From NCBI GenBank assembly GCA_943736015.1, contig OX031061.1, positions 65,354,192-65,418,191 on the forward strand: a stretch of DNA of 64,000 nucleotides, given 5' to 3'. The DNA comes from Tridacna crocea (lineage: Eukaryota; Mollusca; Bivalvia; Cardiida; Cardiidae). Both the position numbers and the translations under genes were made by a program. Below, piece by piece: positions 1 to 15,100 of this stretch (positions within the stretch are counted from its first letter, which is position 1; every line of letters begins with the position of its first letter). The notes under the pieces are model-generated. The model was not told the origin of the DNA. It was given only the letters and a program-made list of their open reading frames with translations, and searched no databases.

Positions 1-30
1 TTGACATGTAGATCTGTTAATTTTACTTAC

Positions 31-142
31 CGTTTTTGTATTGTTAGCATGGATGGGGTATTTGAACTTTCTTTAAAATAAAGCACCTTGGTCATATTCT
101 GACCTCTTAAAGAGGATTTTTCTGAATCCCTTGAAAGGTAGC
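31..142 (-). CDS. DIXDC1: dixin exon 15 (DIX domain begins)
   Basis: Residues 621-657. TKVLYFKESSNTPSMLTIQK matches the first beta strands of the DIX domain, the polymerising module shared with Dishevelled and Axin. Acceptor GTTTCAG, donor GTAAGT, phase 2 out. The rest of the DIX domain must lie to the left of this window. Confidence 0.9.
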
Positions 143-3100
143 CTGAAACACAAAGTTCAACATGTAAAGATAATATCAGTATGGAACATTTTCAAGTATT
201 CAAATTTGCAGTTAACCCTTAACCACACAATGTTTAGTGTTATCAACACCACAGAAAAAGGCTTTTGAGTACTATAGTTCTGATGTCCAGCATTTTCTCC
301 TCTTCCAACAATGTTTCCCGAAATGTCTTCAACTTTCTTAAAAACATAACTTAATTGTCACCCCAAAGTACTTTCAGCATGAGCCTGTCTTTAATTAAGT
401 GACCTTGTATGCATCATAGCCCCTCATGAAAATATTAACGATGATGTTCATTCGATGAAATACAAGTTTTGACCTTTGACAGGAGATAAAAAATAAAAAT
501 TCTATTTATTTCACGCCTCTAACTGCTTTTTTGTCTGGACATTTCCTGGTACTTGTAAACTATATTGCACAAGAAGAAAATACAGGCATCAGGAAAGTTA
601 CAAAAACAAAATAATCCTTTTTTTTTTTTTTTTATTTTGTGCATTTCTAGTTGATAGCAGCTGGGTATATGTTGGGCCTTGCAAATATGACCATGTAAAC
701 ACCTGAAAGTATACAGAGTAACATTCACCTGTTGATTTACCACCAGGGACAGATGTTGAAGAAAGGCACACATTTCCAGTTCCATCTACGACTGGTTTTC
801 TAGATAAAAAATGCTCTGCGAGATTCTGAAATTATAAAAAGTAACTTCAGTTTATTCACCAACAGTTCTACATAATGATGATCTTCAATCTTTGTAGATT
901 TGTAAAGCCACTCCTTTACAATGATTCTTCAACTACCTACACTCCACAAGTGTTACCCCTGTCAAGATGATAGGGATTTTAGATTCCCTAGTGATATTTT
1001 TCGATCAAGTACTCAAAAAAAGGATTCGAAATTTAGGGCGCCATGAAAGATGCATCACATGAATTTTAGTAGGACAAAAGAGTAAAGAACATGTCGAATA
1101 CACTAAAAAAACATGCACTGGAGAAAATACTATGCAAAGAATATAGGGTTAATTCACGTTTTTGAGGTCGTTAACATTCGCAGAGGCCCGAAAAATGCTT
1201 TAACGCCCGAGTGCGAAGCACGAGGGTGTTTAAGTATTTTGAGGGCCTCTGCGAATGTTAACGACCGAAAAAAACGTGAATTAACACTATTATTGCATAA
1301 ATTAAAGGTTTTCTAACAATAATGTGCACAGATAGCAAAAATATTTCCATAGAAATGCAAATAAGCGAATTTCAAATGTACTGTACGCAAATGGGTCAAA
1401 ACCGGAAGTCGGCGAAGAAGTTTTTGTTACGATTAGGAAAGGGCCGTTAGTCCTGTATGCCAGTTTTGATTCTCTCGCTGTAAATACACTTTTATTGATT
1501 TTTAATACACACTGGACGTATGTGGAATAAACTTGCACACATTTGGACGATTACAACTAGGATGAATGCGTGGATATAAATTTCTGTAACTGAAGGCGAC
1601 AGAGGGTTCGACATACATCAAGCGAGGCGGACAGATCACGTTAAAAAGTGGGTGGGATGTAGCTGGTTTAGAGTACATTTCACGGGTGAATTTTTGTTCA
1701 GATCTCGATTAGACTGAGATTCTGTGCAAAGGTTTGTTTGTGGTGTACTAATATCATCAAAGACATGCCATGAAAAGGATCGAATATGGTACGAATTCCT
1801 ACAGTTTGATGGTCGGAGTCTAGGGAAAATCTGACAATGACAAACTTTGTTTACAAGGTAGGCCCGAATCGAGGATATTGATAGTACAAACCCGGGCGTT
1901 AACGGCGCGTGAATTTACTGATTAATACACGTTTTCTCCCGTTAACCGCCCGATTTTTACCCGTTAATACATGCTTATAACGGCCCGAAAAGGCACGTTT
2001 TATGCAATAATAAGGATTATCTCTACCACAGAATCCTGATTTTAACGACACCGAGAAAGAAGCCTTTTGAAAACATTGTGAGAAAAGGAGAAAATGCTGA
2101 TTACCTACAATGTCTCTTTTTCCCCACAATGCTTTCAAAATCCTTTTTTCAGACAGGCTGTGAACATTTTGGTAATGTCAAATTTTTGACGTTTTGCGAA
2201 ATAAACTTTCCTGTTCGTGTATTACACTACAAGTATATCAACATATAGTGAGTGTCTTGAACTTGCAAACATTTCCGTACACAAAATGTCTGTAATTGGT
2301 ATTTTCAACATGCAAATATATCAGCATATAAAGCAGTTTAACCCTTTACCAAACATGACAACTTTTAACATTCCTCAATGAGAAAGCTTTAGAAAACATT
2401 GTGGGAAAAGGAGAAAATGCTGGTAACCAGCATTTTCTCCTTTTCCCACAATGTTTTCTACCCTATCAAAGATAAATCATATCATATGAGCCACATCAAA
2501 ACTGTCATCTGCAAATGCTTTCAATTCAGACATGTCTAAAATTTTGTACAGGAATGTATATCATAGGATGTAAGTAATGAGATAACAGTCAAATACCTGA
2601 CTTTGACCAGATTTTGGAAAGGAAGACCCAGTTTTGATATTTTTCTCCATTAAAGTCAGTATGACCTGTTCCACAGTATCAATAGTGTGCTGTTGTGCAT
2701 CAGTCGCTGTAAAACTTTGTCGCAAGTCGTTCAAAGAATCCTCTAATACTTTTACTTCTTCTGTCTCGCCCTGCAATTAGAATAGAAACAATACAGTGAC
2801 AGAATCAGTCTACTACTACAGTTACAGAATTTCTTTCCATTTCTTGGCAAACAATGGCATCTGTGAACATAAGGGCCCCGTTTCACTAAGGTAGTTACCA
2901 ACAAAATTTGCGTAAGTTTTATTTAAGTATAATATAGTGGAATTAATCTGCTGAAGTTATTACAAACAATAAAATTTTAGGTCTGTCCAAATCGAAAGCA
3001 TCTGCAGAGGACAAAATAAAAGTGACTAAAAATTCCAAATTTGTTTTGTGAAGGGAAGAAAACATTGTGGGAAAATGAGAAAATGCTGGTAACCAGCATT

Positions 3101-6100
3101 TTCTCCTTTTCCCACAATGTTTTCAAAAGGCTCCTATTCCTGACCCGTAAAAAGCAGGGATTTTTCGGGAAAGGGTTAACTCTTTACCAAACGACAAAAT
3201 TTTAGAGTAGTCGAAACTGAAGGCATTTGCAGGTGACAAAATTAATGTGACTCAAAAATTGAAATTTGTGTTGGGAAGGGTAGAAAACATTGTGGGGTAA
3301 GGAGAAAATGCTGTCCAGTCTTAAATTTTGTGGTTTGGTAAAGAGTTAAGTCTGCGATCCCTGACCTCGGCTCAGTAAGATTCATTTTTCCTCAGTGTTT
3401 TCTACCTTTTCAAAGACAAATCCAATAAATTCAGCAACATTTAATTTGTTGTCTACAAAAGCTTTGAATTTGGACAAGTACAAAATGTTATTCTTGACAG
3501 ATCATTTTCCAAAGGAAAAAATATATATGAAAATAAAAATACATATACTCATACTTCTGTCATTGAATTCCAAATTCAACTTAATTCCTTTTTACACGGT
3601 TTTCTACCCTAACATTACAAATTATACATGGCAGATAACCTTTATCACATTAAACCCTTACCACAAAATCCCAAGTTCTAACAGACCTGAGAAAGAAAGC
3701 TTTTGAAAACATTGTGGGAAAAGGAGAAAATGCTGGTTACTGGCATTTTCTTTTCCCATCATGTTCTCTTCTTTTCCGACCATGTTTTTTTTTTGACTTT
3801 TCTTTTTCAGACAAATCTTATTACTTGTGCCACATTCACTATGTCCTTTGGAAATGCTTCCAATTTGGATTGGTCTAAAATTTTGTTGTGTAGTAAAGAA
3901 TTGAACACAGTAACATTTTAGTCACAGGAGGGCATTGCCTCTTCAGTAACTATCTTCAACTTCACACAGCTGGATACAAACACTAGATATTTCACACTTT
4001 AGCCTCTAGTTGAAAGGATAATTTTTGTTTAACTCTACCTAAAATTTAAAGCAACTGCAGACGAAAAATTACATGTAACCCAAATTATGATTTCTGTCTT
4101 TGCTACAGGTAGGATAGAAAACACTGTGGGGAATGGAGAAAATGCTGGATTCCAGCATTTTCTCTTTTTCCTACAATGTTTTCATAAACCTTCCTCTTCA
4201 GGGTCTTTGAAACTTGGGATTGTGTAAAGGGTTATTTAACTCATTATCATACAATCTGGACTTTTAATGACCCCTAGAAAGAAGCCTTTTGAAGACATTG
4301 TGGGAAAAGGAGAAAATGCTGGTAACCAGCCTTTTTTCCTTTTTTCACATTGTTTTCTGCTCTATCAAAGACAAATTCCATCATTTGAGCTATGTTTAAA
4401 TTGTCATTGGCAAATACTTCCAATTTGAACAAGACCAGTTCTTTACTTATGTGGTAAAGAGTTAAGAGATAAAAAAAATCCATTTTGCATGATTGCTGGA
4501 TATAGACTGGCTACACACTGTAGGTAATAATTGATTGAACAGTGTTTAATGCTGTTTTCAACCTTATTTCAGTTATACTACAGCGGCCAGTGCACTTATG
4601 CATGCTTTTCTGGATTTCCTATTACTAGTACACAATTTTCTTTCCAAGACACTGGCTGCTTTCCCTTATAACCCTAATCGAAACAATAGTTAGTGGTCAG
4701 AGAGGAATGAATCTTCTCACCAGACTATAATCAATCTTCGGATAGAATTTGATCAAGCCGGGTATCTAACAAGCAACCCACTGTTCCCAAGTCCTGTACA
4801 CAGCTGGCTGAACTGACGGCACTTGGCTTATTCAGTATGTCAATAACTTTAAAGATTGAAGTGAGAAGCCGCTTTTGTTTCAACATCTCCTTTACCACTA
4901 AATGTGATTATATCCCCCACCAGCTCCTTGTCACAAAAACAGGTCTTTTGTCACAGAATGCAGAATGTTTTAGTACAAAAGTAAGAGTTGAAAAAAGTTC
5001 AAGGGGAGATAATTCTGTAACAAATAGCAGCAGGGTCATGTAATTGCACTTGCACAACTTCATTATGTATAGGAACACTGTGTGTAAACTTGAGTTCAGT
5101 ATGTGAAAAATTGCTGGAGTATTGCTCCGGACAAATTTCTGTGTACGGATAGGTGGATGGGCAGACTGACGAACAGCCATGGCGATTCCAGTATAACCCC
5201 CTCCACTACATTGTGGGGGTATAAAAAGGAAGCACTGCAATAACTCTGTATCTTGATAGAGCTTGAATAGACCAAAAAAGTATCTCTTTTAGACCATTTC
5301 AGTGTTGCATCCAGGTTATGACAAAGGTTGCAGAAAATATTGTTGACACATCACATTTAATACGAAGCAGGTTGGTGGGGTGCTTGAATTCTAAGGCATC
5401 AAAGAATGCTTACAGAATGAACTCTGAGAGGCCGAGTTCTTGTACTCAGTATGCGTCCAGCAAGCCTTGCCATCTGTTTGTCTTGCGTTGCAACTCGTTC
5501 TTTTAAAGTTGCCTGTACAACAGAAAAACCATATACATAATCAAACGGGAATGATATTCACAGTTTTGACCCCAATGTGCAGTTCACTGTAATAGGTGAT
5601 GATAGCACCTCTCCAACAAAGATGCAGCAATTTTAACAGTTTACCCCACAATCCCGACTTTTAACGACCCTAAGAAACAAAGCTTTTGAAAACATTGTGG
5701 GAAAAGGAGAAAATGCTGGTAACCAGCATTTTCTCCTTTTCACACAATGTTTTCTAGCCTTCTCAATCAAACTTCAATTTTAATTTAATTTGTCCTCTGC
5801 AAATGCTTTCAGTTTGGACTAGTCCAAAATTTGGTTGTTTGGTTAAGAGTTAAGAGGAAAATATCATAAAATCTGACAATTTTACATTTTATCATTATTT
5901 CTGTAAATAAGATTTCTAAATTCCTTTGTTGTTAATGTTCACAAAGTAAACAGTTAGAGTGGTAATAATTATCTTTCTCTAATGCACAACAGCAATAACA
6001 TGGCAACATACTACTGTATAAATGGAAAATTTTTGCATCTTGGGACAGTTTGCGATTTCGTAAATTTGAAAATTTCTGAAACTTTGCTGTTTGTGTATTC

Positions 6101-9100
6101 TACCAAAATTTCAGCAACAAATATCGCATGTCTTGAATTCGCAACATTTCCACATGGAAAATGACCATAATCAGTAATTCGCAATTTTTTTTTGACAGGC
6201 ATACATGTATTGTTATGGGAGACCACTCCTACATGTATGACTTTGTCCTAATTTAATTACAATATCTAACAACAATGTTGAATTGGGCAGATATCTCTTT
6301 AGCTCAGTGGTTATAGAATTGGTCTTTTAAAACTTGAAAAATGAGGATAACCCGTCATGGGTTCAAATCCCGCCAGAGGTAGTTTGTATTTAAGCTAGGC
6401 ATTTGTTGCTAACTTCCAGCTGCGTAGAAAATATTGTGGTAAAAGTAGAACCAGCATTTTCTACTTTTCCCACAATGTTTTCTAAAGGCTTCTTTCTGGT
6501 TACCAGCATTTTCTCCTTTTCCCATAATGTTATAACTCCCATCTAAAGGTCGTAAAAACCAGGGATTGTTTGGGAAAGGGTTAAAACATATTCTGTAAAC
6601 CAAAACCCTATTCTGATCCAAATCTTTACATGTATACTTACCCCTGTTTCATCAACAACTCTAAATTTATCACTCAGCTCTTTAACTTGGGATCTAAGCG
6701 ACCTTGTAGCTTCTTCTTTCTCTGTAATTTGCAGCTGTAATTCATGTTGTAGACTATCTATTCTTTGATCACGACGAGCGATATCTCTCTGGAATACATA
6801 CAGGATATTTGAGTTTTTTATTTCTTGGTGAAAGATGGAAAATTATTTCATCAAGTGAACATCATTGGTAATATTTTCATGAGTGGCACAACCACTTGTG
6901 ATAATATTACCAATGATGTTCACAAGATGAAATAAATTTCAATCTTTCACCATAAAAAATATATGTACTATTGATTTTATGCTTTTAACCCTTTCTACGG
7001 GCAATAAATTCAAAATCTAGTACAGTTCTTTTCGGTTATTCCCAGTGACGTACCTCCTCTGCATAGCTACATATTACAATATTATGTCAAGCATCAAGCA
7101 CAAAAAATGTCCAGTAAATTATGTCATATTTCCATCTGGTTGTGAGGCACACAAATTTTACCTAGGTAACTAAAACACGGGAATGACTGTTTCTACCTTC
7201 AGTTGAAGAGTTATAATATTAAAATGTTCAAACCCAGGCCTCCAAGTTACAAGTCCCACACTTTATCACCAAGCAGCACAGGACATCCTGAATATTTCAG
7301 TAGTATGCACTATTTAACCCTTTACCAAACAACAACATTTTAGACTGGTCTAAACTGAAAGCACTTGCAAACAACATTAACCTAACTCAAGAACTGAAAT
7401 TTGTTGTCAACAGGGGATAAACAATGTGGGAAAAGGAGAAAATGCTGGTTTCCAGCATTTTATCCTTTTCCCACATTGTTTTCAAAAGGCTTCCATCTCG
7501 GGGTCGTAAAAAACCAGGGATTGTTTGGTAAAGGGTTAAAGACAGTTGTTATAAACTTATTTCATTCAACTACTTTTTACTATTTTCATTTATACTTACT
7601 CTTAAATCAGAAATTGTTACATCTCTGTCATGCAGCTGTTTCACAATATTGGCCTGGAAGTTAAAAAGGTAACTTAAGACCACAGTCAATTTCATATCAT
7701 GCAAGAATCAAATATTCTTTGTCTACTTAGGAATATTTTATAGCATGTATTCAGGTTCCGTCAATTAAAATCAAAACCAAAGTTTAACTTTGCAAACATA
7801 TTTGCTTATAAATGGTTCTGAATATTCCCAATTTTTCCATATTTTAAGATTGAAACTCTAGACAATAAGAAAAGAAAGTCATTACACAGCCAGATTTGTT
7901 ACATTTTTTATGCCTACAAAATTCAGCACATGTTACAAATGCAGTATCAAAAAATTACACAAAAACAAATTTTGCTTTATTTATGCAATTTCTATGAAAT
8001 CAAATTCTTTTGATTGATTTACTGTTTGGTGTTTAACCCTGTTTTCAACATTATTTCAGTTATAACACAGAGATTAGTGCACTTATCCATGCTTTCCTGG
8101 AATTCCTTTCAACAGTATTCTACACAATATTTTTTCAAAGCAACTGCTTTCCCACATCACTGCCATCGAAATGATGATCAGCAGAGTGAGAGAAATGAAT
8201 CCTATTGCAATGACTATCATCGGTCCTCGGAAAGAAATTCGCCAAGCCTGGGATTGAGTCTTGTACACTACTGACTCTGCCACTGGGCTCTTTTGAATCA
8301 AATACTCACTTGTTCAGAGTCAAAGTTTTGTCTTTGTAGATCTTTTCTCAAGATTTCAGCTTTAAGTTGGGAGATGGCTGTGTCTTGATCAACAATACGC
8401 TGTTGTAAACCAGCTTTCACCCCTTGTGTCTGCATTAACTCTAATTTGCAGCGAGACAGTTCCTCCCTCATCTCCGAACATAACTCTCTTGATTGTTGTA
8501 ACTGACTGTTTAATATCACCTATAATGAATAATAAAACACTTAACCACATAAATCCCAGATTAAACAACTCTTGAGAGTTTCTGGATGGGTAGAAAACAT
8601 TGTGGGGGGAAAAAAAACAAAGATGCCGGTTGCTACTATTTTCTACTTTTTCTACCATGTTTTCATCAGCGTACTTATTAACTCATTACCAAACAACAAT
8701 ATTTTAGGCTTGCTCAAATCGAAAGCATTTGCAGACAACAAAATAAAAGCGACTGATAATTTAAAATTTGTTTTGAGAAGGGTAGCATTTTCTCCTTTTC
8801 CCATAATGTTTTCTATGGGCTTCTTTCGCAGGGTCGTTAAAAGTAGGGCCTGTGTGGTAATGGGTTAAGGGTTGTTAAAACTTGGGATTGTGTGACAAAG
8901 AAAAAAATGTTTAGTTAGAACATGACAACTTACAATTTGCTCCTCTGAAGTTGAACCTTCTATCACCTGGGCTGTGCTTCTTTCTTCACCATCTGGAGGC
9001 TGACCACTTAATAACTGTGATAAAAAAGTACAAAAATATATATTTCTGCCGCCAAATAAGAGATAGCTATTCTGATAATTTATGAGAACTATCGTAATAA

Positions 9101-12100
9101 GATAAAGTTCACGATAACAATATCGCAATAGTCCTTACTGTTATCATTGTTTATTTTTGCTTTCGTGTCCACAACTGACATTCTATCTATAATTAGATGC
9201 TGTTTCAGAACTTCTTTGTCTACAATCTTATGAATTTCCTCTTCCCTGAATGGTTTTAAAGTTGTTCATAAGAGGCCTTTAGAGTCCTCTTTGTGATTTT
9301 ACAGACTTCTCTTCATTTTTTAGTCTTGTCAAAATTTACCAATTCAGCATCTGTTCTTAATAATTTCAAATTCTACTTACTGCAACCCTATGAAGTCAAA
9401 AACTACCAAGTTCATCCAAACCGTGAACTTTCTATTAATAGATAAAGAGAAACATATGGAACTATTACGATAATTTTATCTCAAATGTACAGAAATTTTA
9501 CATGAAAATATTCACTGATCAATGTGTATAACAAAAGTTATTATGAGATTATTTCAGGAAGTTTTTCTCTATCTCGATAAAATTTCCTGGAAACTTTGAT
9601 TTAATGCAATAGTTTTCTAAATTTACCATGATAGCTAGCTCATATCTTGAGACAGAAATATGTTTAAATATGTCAAATTTCTTGATAAAGGCTTTAGCCT
9701 AAATATCAAAATAGAATTATAAAAAAATAAAATTTTGTTGTTTAATCATGAGTTAAAGTGTTAAAAGTTTGTAAATACATATACATGTACTTACCAAGTC
9801 TTGCAACCTTGATAATTCTTTTTTGATAAGGTTCATGGCATTTGAAAGTTTGTGATAATCAGATAAAAGGCTATCACATTGGGATTTGTCCATTGGTCTC
9901 TCTGGTCCTGGTGTAAACACAGTGTTATCTAGTTCCGAGGTCTGATCTATCAAATAGAAAAGTAATTAAGCAACAGTCAGGCAAAAGGGGGCATAATGCC
10001 AAGCTAGTGTTATTATTTAGCAATCAATCCAGACCATTACATTAACCCTTTCTCAAACAATCCCTGGTTTTTACGGGTCTGGAATAGAAGCCTTTTGAAA
10101 ACATTGTGGGAAAAGGAGAAAATGCTGGTAACCAGCATTTTCTCCTTTTCCCACAATGTTTTCTACCCTACCATATAGAAAAATCATCTTTTTTTACCAA
10201 CTGTTAATTTGTCATCTGCAAAATGCTTTGAATTTGGTCTGGTCCAAAATTTGCCGTTTGGGAAAGGGTTAATTGACTGACTATCATGCGTTAGACTGGT
10301 CTTTTGTCAAGCAGAAATTTGACCAAAAGCAATACCCTAGGTCAATACTTTTTACTAAAAAAGGATCTTGGGTTTATTCCACATTCTAGGGTTAGAATAA
10401 GATGGTTTTAGTTCATGAAATGGAAAATATCTTGAGAAACTTAGCAATCACTCATTACATGTATATAGCTAAATATCCAAGAGAAACAGTAATTACAAAA
10501 TGCAGGAAAACCGTACGTTGCAGATGTGAATTAAATAAGCTATTTATCCAGGAGCATTTTCAAAAACCCTCGAAAACAAAAAAATTGTATCTATATGATA
10601 GTCAGTGACTGACTTAACTCTTTCCCAAACAATCCCTGGTTTTTACGGGTCTGAAATTGTAGCCTTTTTAAAACATTGTGGGAAAAGGAGAAAATGCTGG
10701 TAGCCAACATTTTCTCCTTTTCCCACAACGTTTTCTACCCTATCATAGACAGAAATCATCTTTTCAACAAGAGTTGAATTGTCGTCTGTAAATGCTTTCA
10801 ATTTGGTCTAGTCCAAAAGTTTATCGTTTGGGAAAGGGTTAACTATTTACCACAAGGCAATATTTTGGACTGGTCCAAATTGAAAGAACACCCTGAAGAC
10901 ATATTGAATGCAGCTCAGATGTTGGTATCTGTGTCTGAAAGAGAAGAAAAAATTGTGGGAAAAGGAGAAAATGCTGGTTACCAGCATTTTCTCCTTTTCC
11001 CACAATGTTTTCCAAATCCTCTTTCTTATGGTTGTCAAAATTAGGGATTGTGTGGTAAAGGATTAAGGCTTTCCTACCCTGAAGCTTGTTGTCAACATGG
11101 CATCATTTTCTCTGTTGTAAGATTATTGACAATCAATAGTGATTCAATAATTCTAAACACAAATAATCTCCCTTTGAATTGAGGATATAGAGATTTTAGA
11201 ATCGAAAATGATAATTCTATGAAGAGAAAACCTCCAAAAGTGGTTCAGTTAAGATGGTATCATATTGTCCACACTAAAACCATAGTCGGAACAGATGTTC
11301 TGCTTCAAGGAATGAATACCTTGCAATTACTGTCACTATAAATCATACTCACGGGAAATATATTCAGCAGATTTGCTTTTAATCACAGAGCTATCGGGAT
11401 GTGATATTGAGACAGGCGTTGCGCCCAAAGACGTCGTAGAATTTATCATGCTCGTATGTGGACTACTTATAGAACTGGATGCTGGGCTACTCCCCGCACT
11501 GGCCCCGTCCCCAACATCTCCTCTCTCCCTTCCTGGAATGATTCTGGGTTGGTCTGTATGGAAACTTGTATCAGAATCACTAAACTGATCTGAACTGCTC
11601 TCATGGTTAAAATCCCTCCTGCAATGCATTCATACTTACATTACCAGGACTCCAGGTAGAGAGATTAATTCGGATATCAAAATCGAAAATATTTTTTTTT
11701 AATTATTCTCCACTTAACTGAGACAATTCCAATGAGTACCCACAACATAAGGGTTTCAAAGAGAAATAATGGATTTAGAATATCATAACTCCCTCTTATG
11801 TAGAACTCTGCATTACTTTATATACCTCTTTGATAAAGATAAAATTTCTGGCTGATAATAATACCTCAATAATGGCAGCATTTGCAAAAGAAAGATAAAT
11901 ACAGCTCAACAAAAAAGTTGTAAGTATGGTATTTGAGGCCATTTTCAACATTATTCAAGTTATATTGTGATGCCCAGTCCACCTATCTATGCCTTCATGA
12001 AGTTCATTTTGACAGTGCCCCGCACAATTTTCTGTGTCCATGCCACTGGCTGTTTCCCCACATAACCATCGTCGAAACAATGATCAACAGTGAGATAGCA

Positions 12101-15100
12101 ATTTACCCTGTCACAATGACTAACATCAATCCTCTGAAAGAAATTGGCCAGCTAGAGATCGAACCCATGACCCCATAATTCTGCAGTCCTGCATGTTACC
12201 TACCGACTGAGCTACATTGACTTGGCTTCAAAACAAGGCCACGCCAATAAAAACACATCGCTGAGAGTAAAATCTAACTCACAGTATGTGGAAGGCAGTC
12301 CACTTACCCCTGTAAAATTAAGGTTTGAGCTCTTAATTTTAAACTTCAAAAACATTTCGGGATGTTGAAATGCAATCGATAAAACTCACCGCATATTTCT
12401 GTTGCACCTACTCTTCCTTTTGAAACTGTTTCCCGCTTTGGCTACTGTTCTTCTGGCTGCTGTTAAAGCTGCTGAGGCACCCTACAATAAATCAGCCGAT
12501 AACCGAGATATTGGCATTCAACCTTACGCCACATAATTCTGACTTAAAAACACCCCAGAAAAAATTGCTTTTGAAAACTCTGGGAAAAGGAGAAAATGCT
12601 GGAAACCAGCATTTTCTCCTTTTCCCACAATGTTTTCAAACCCTTCCAATACAAGTTTCAGTTTTTTGTGTCACATTAATGTTTTTGGTCAACAACTTCT
12701 TTGAACTACTTTAAAATATTGTCGTCTAGTAGAGTTGGGTAAAGCATTTTTTCCTCTTTCCACAATGTTTTTGATGAGCTGCATCATTTGCTCCATATTT
12801 TATTGCTTGTTTTGGAATGCTTTGAACTTGGACAAGTCAGAAATTTTGTCATTGGCTTGATTGATTGAATTGTGCTTTACGTCACTCTCCAAATTATTTC
12901 AGTTATACATAATTATTCAAATGTTTCTTGGCTGTCGTACTAAGCAAGAGCTCTCAAGTCTTAGTACCAGCATTTTCTCCTTTTCCCACAATGTTTTCAA
13001 AGGCTTCTTTCTCAGGGTCGTTAAAACCCGGAATTGTGTGGTAAAGGGTTAATGATGCACTTTGTATGTCATAACTAACACAACATGTCTGGGGTCACTG
13101 GGGTCAAGTAGTTCAGGAAATAAAACCCAAGCAAAACATCAACAACTTTATGACTCAGAGGCAAAGATAAGTGGGTTACTTCAGGATTCAATTTTTTACC
13201 AAACAATTTCAAAACTGGATGGATGTATGTAAGGGAGGGAGGAAGGGAGGAAGGAAGGATCAGGTCAAGTTTACAGAGCTCCAGATCATCTCAATGAAAC
13301 AGTTTTAATGAGTATCTACAACATAGGGTTTGGTGAAAAATAATTAATGTTCTAAATTTCAAAATTAAAATCACTTCCCCTACCTGGAACTGCGTTTATA
13401 TGTGACTATCTGTGAAAAGATGGTAACATAGGGACCAAATTTTGATTAACCATTTACCAAACACTCCCTGATTTTTATGAGCCAGACGAAGAAGCCTTCT
13501 GAAAACACTGTCGGAAAAGGAAAAAATGCTGGTAACCATGTTTCTATTCTTCTAAAGTCATGATTCAATTTTTGAGTCACATTTATGTTGTCATCTGTAA
13601 ATGTTTTCGATTTGGACAAGTCTAAAATTTTGTTGTTTGGTAAAGGGTTAAGTACAAGGAGAACTTGAGAAGACAAAAATATAAAATGTCATTTTTGTCA
13701 TTATGGGTTGAACACTGAGATGCTTTCTAGTCATATTTAAGATATACAAAGGACAATAATACTGTCAAAGGTTTAAACCATACTACCTGGGCTATGGTGG
13801 TCACATTTGGACTTTTGCTCTCTGAACTTGACCTTGATGTATTATGTGACGAATGTCGAACACTTTTAGGTTTGTAATGTGCTGCTAGAGCCAATATCAG
13901 CCTCATGATTGACTTCAAGTTGCCATCTACAATATCTGAAAGAGTTTCAATAGTGAATTTTAGCATGATACGTGAATTTGGCCCTAACTTTGTTTTCTAC
14001 CCTGTCATAAACTATTCAAACTCTTAAAATCTTTCTTTACCAAAAAATTCTGTATTCTAACTCTTGACCACACAACATTTTTTATCTGAAAGCATTATTT
14101 TACAATTGCCTTATGGCACAATAACATGATCTTTGTTCGATAGGGTAGAAAACAATGTGGAAAAAGGAGAAAATGCTGCTTACCAGCATTTTCTCCATTA
14201 CCAGAATGTTTTCAAAAGACTTCTGCATCAGGATCATTAAAAGTCCAGACAGTGTGTTAAAGGGTAAACAACACCAAGGAAAAAGCTGAAAACGTTCAGG
14301 GAAAAGGAGGAAAACCTTGTAAGCAGCCTTTTCTCCTTTTTCCACCATGTTTTCCACCTTTCCATAGACTCTTCCAATCATTTGTTTGTTACTTTTCCAC
14401 AGTTTGTCCTAATTTGGCCATTTTTACTATTATGTTATCAAAGCTCCAGATAAGAGGCAGTTATTGCATTCTGAACATGTTATTTCTCTCCCTAAACCTA
14501 TGTTGTTGGTACTGATTAGAATCGTCTGGGTAGGACAATTCTAATGAGTACCCAGAACATAGAGTTGGAAAAAAAAATTAATGATTTAAATTATGAAATC
14601 GAAATCACCCCCTTCTATCTGAAGCTGTGTTAACCCATTACCAGACGGGTAAGACACAATATAGGGAACAGTAGTGTTGCACTTGGGGGTGAAAAATGAA
14701 GGTCTCTAAATTGACAAAAGAAGTAGTTTTTCATTTAGTACTATGCTTTAAGTTCAAGAAACCAAAATATCTTGTAGATTGCTGCGCATGAAATACATTT
14801 TTTGTTAGCAGACAAATTGACCTTCCAGAGCTTGTTACGGACACTACACAGGGATATAACATCAGTAAAATACTTGAAATTATGTTTTTCTTTTTTTTTT
14901 ATGTCATACAATTCAAATTTCCTCATATTTTTAACTGGTACAAAACAAAAAATACAACCCAAAATGATAATTACATCTCATAATCCTTACAAGAAATCTT
15001 GCAAAAAATATTGCTGAAAAATTGCCATGTTTCAACTCTTCTGAAAAATAAAGTTCTCATCTTGAGACACTATTATTACACAAAACTTGAAGTTTAACTT

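Noticed and set aside
4680-4840. Possible extra dixin exon between exons 12 and 13
   Set aside because: It matches the tRNA-derived SINE family, and exons 12 and 13 join in phase without it.
6291-6390. Functional tRNA gene
   Set aside because: A- and B-box-like words are present, but the acceptor and anticodon arms do not pair, and related copies lie in SINE units.
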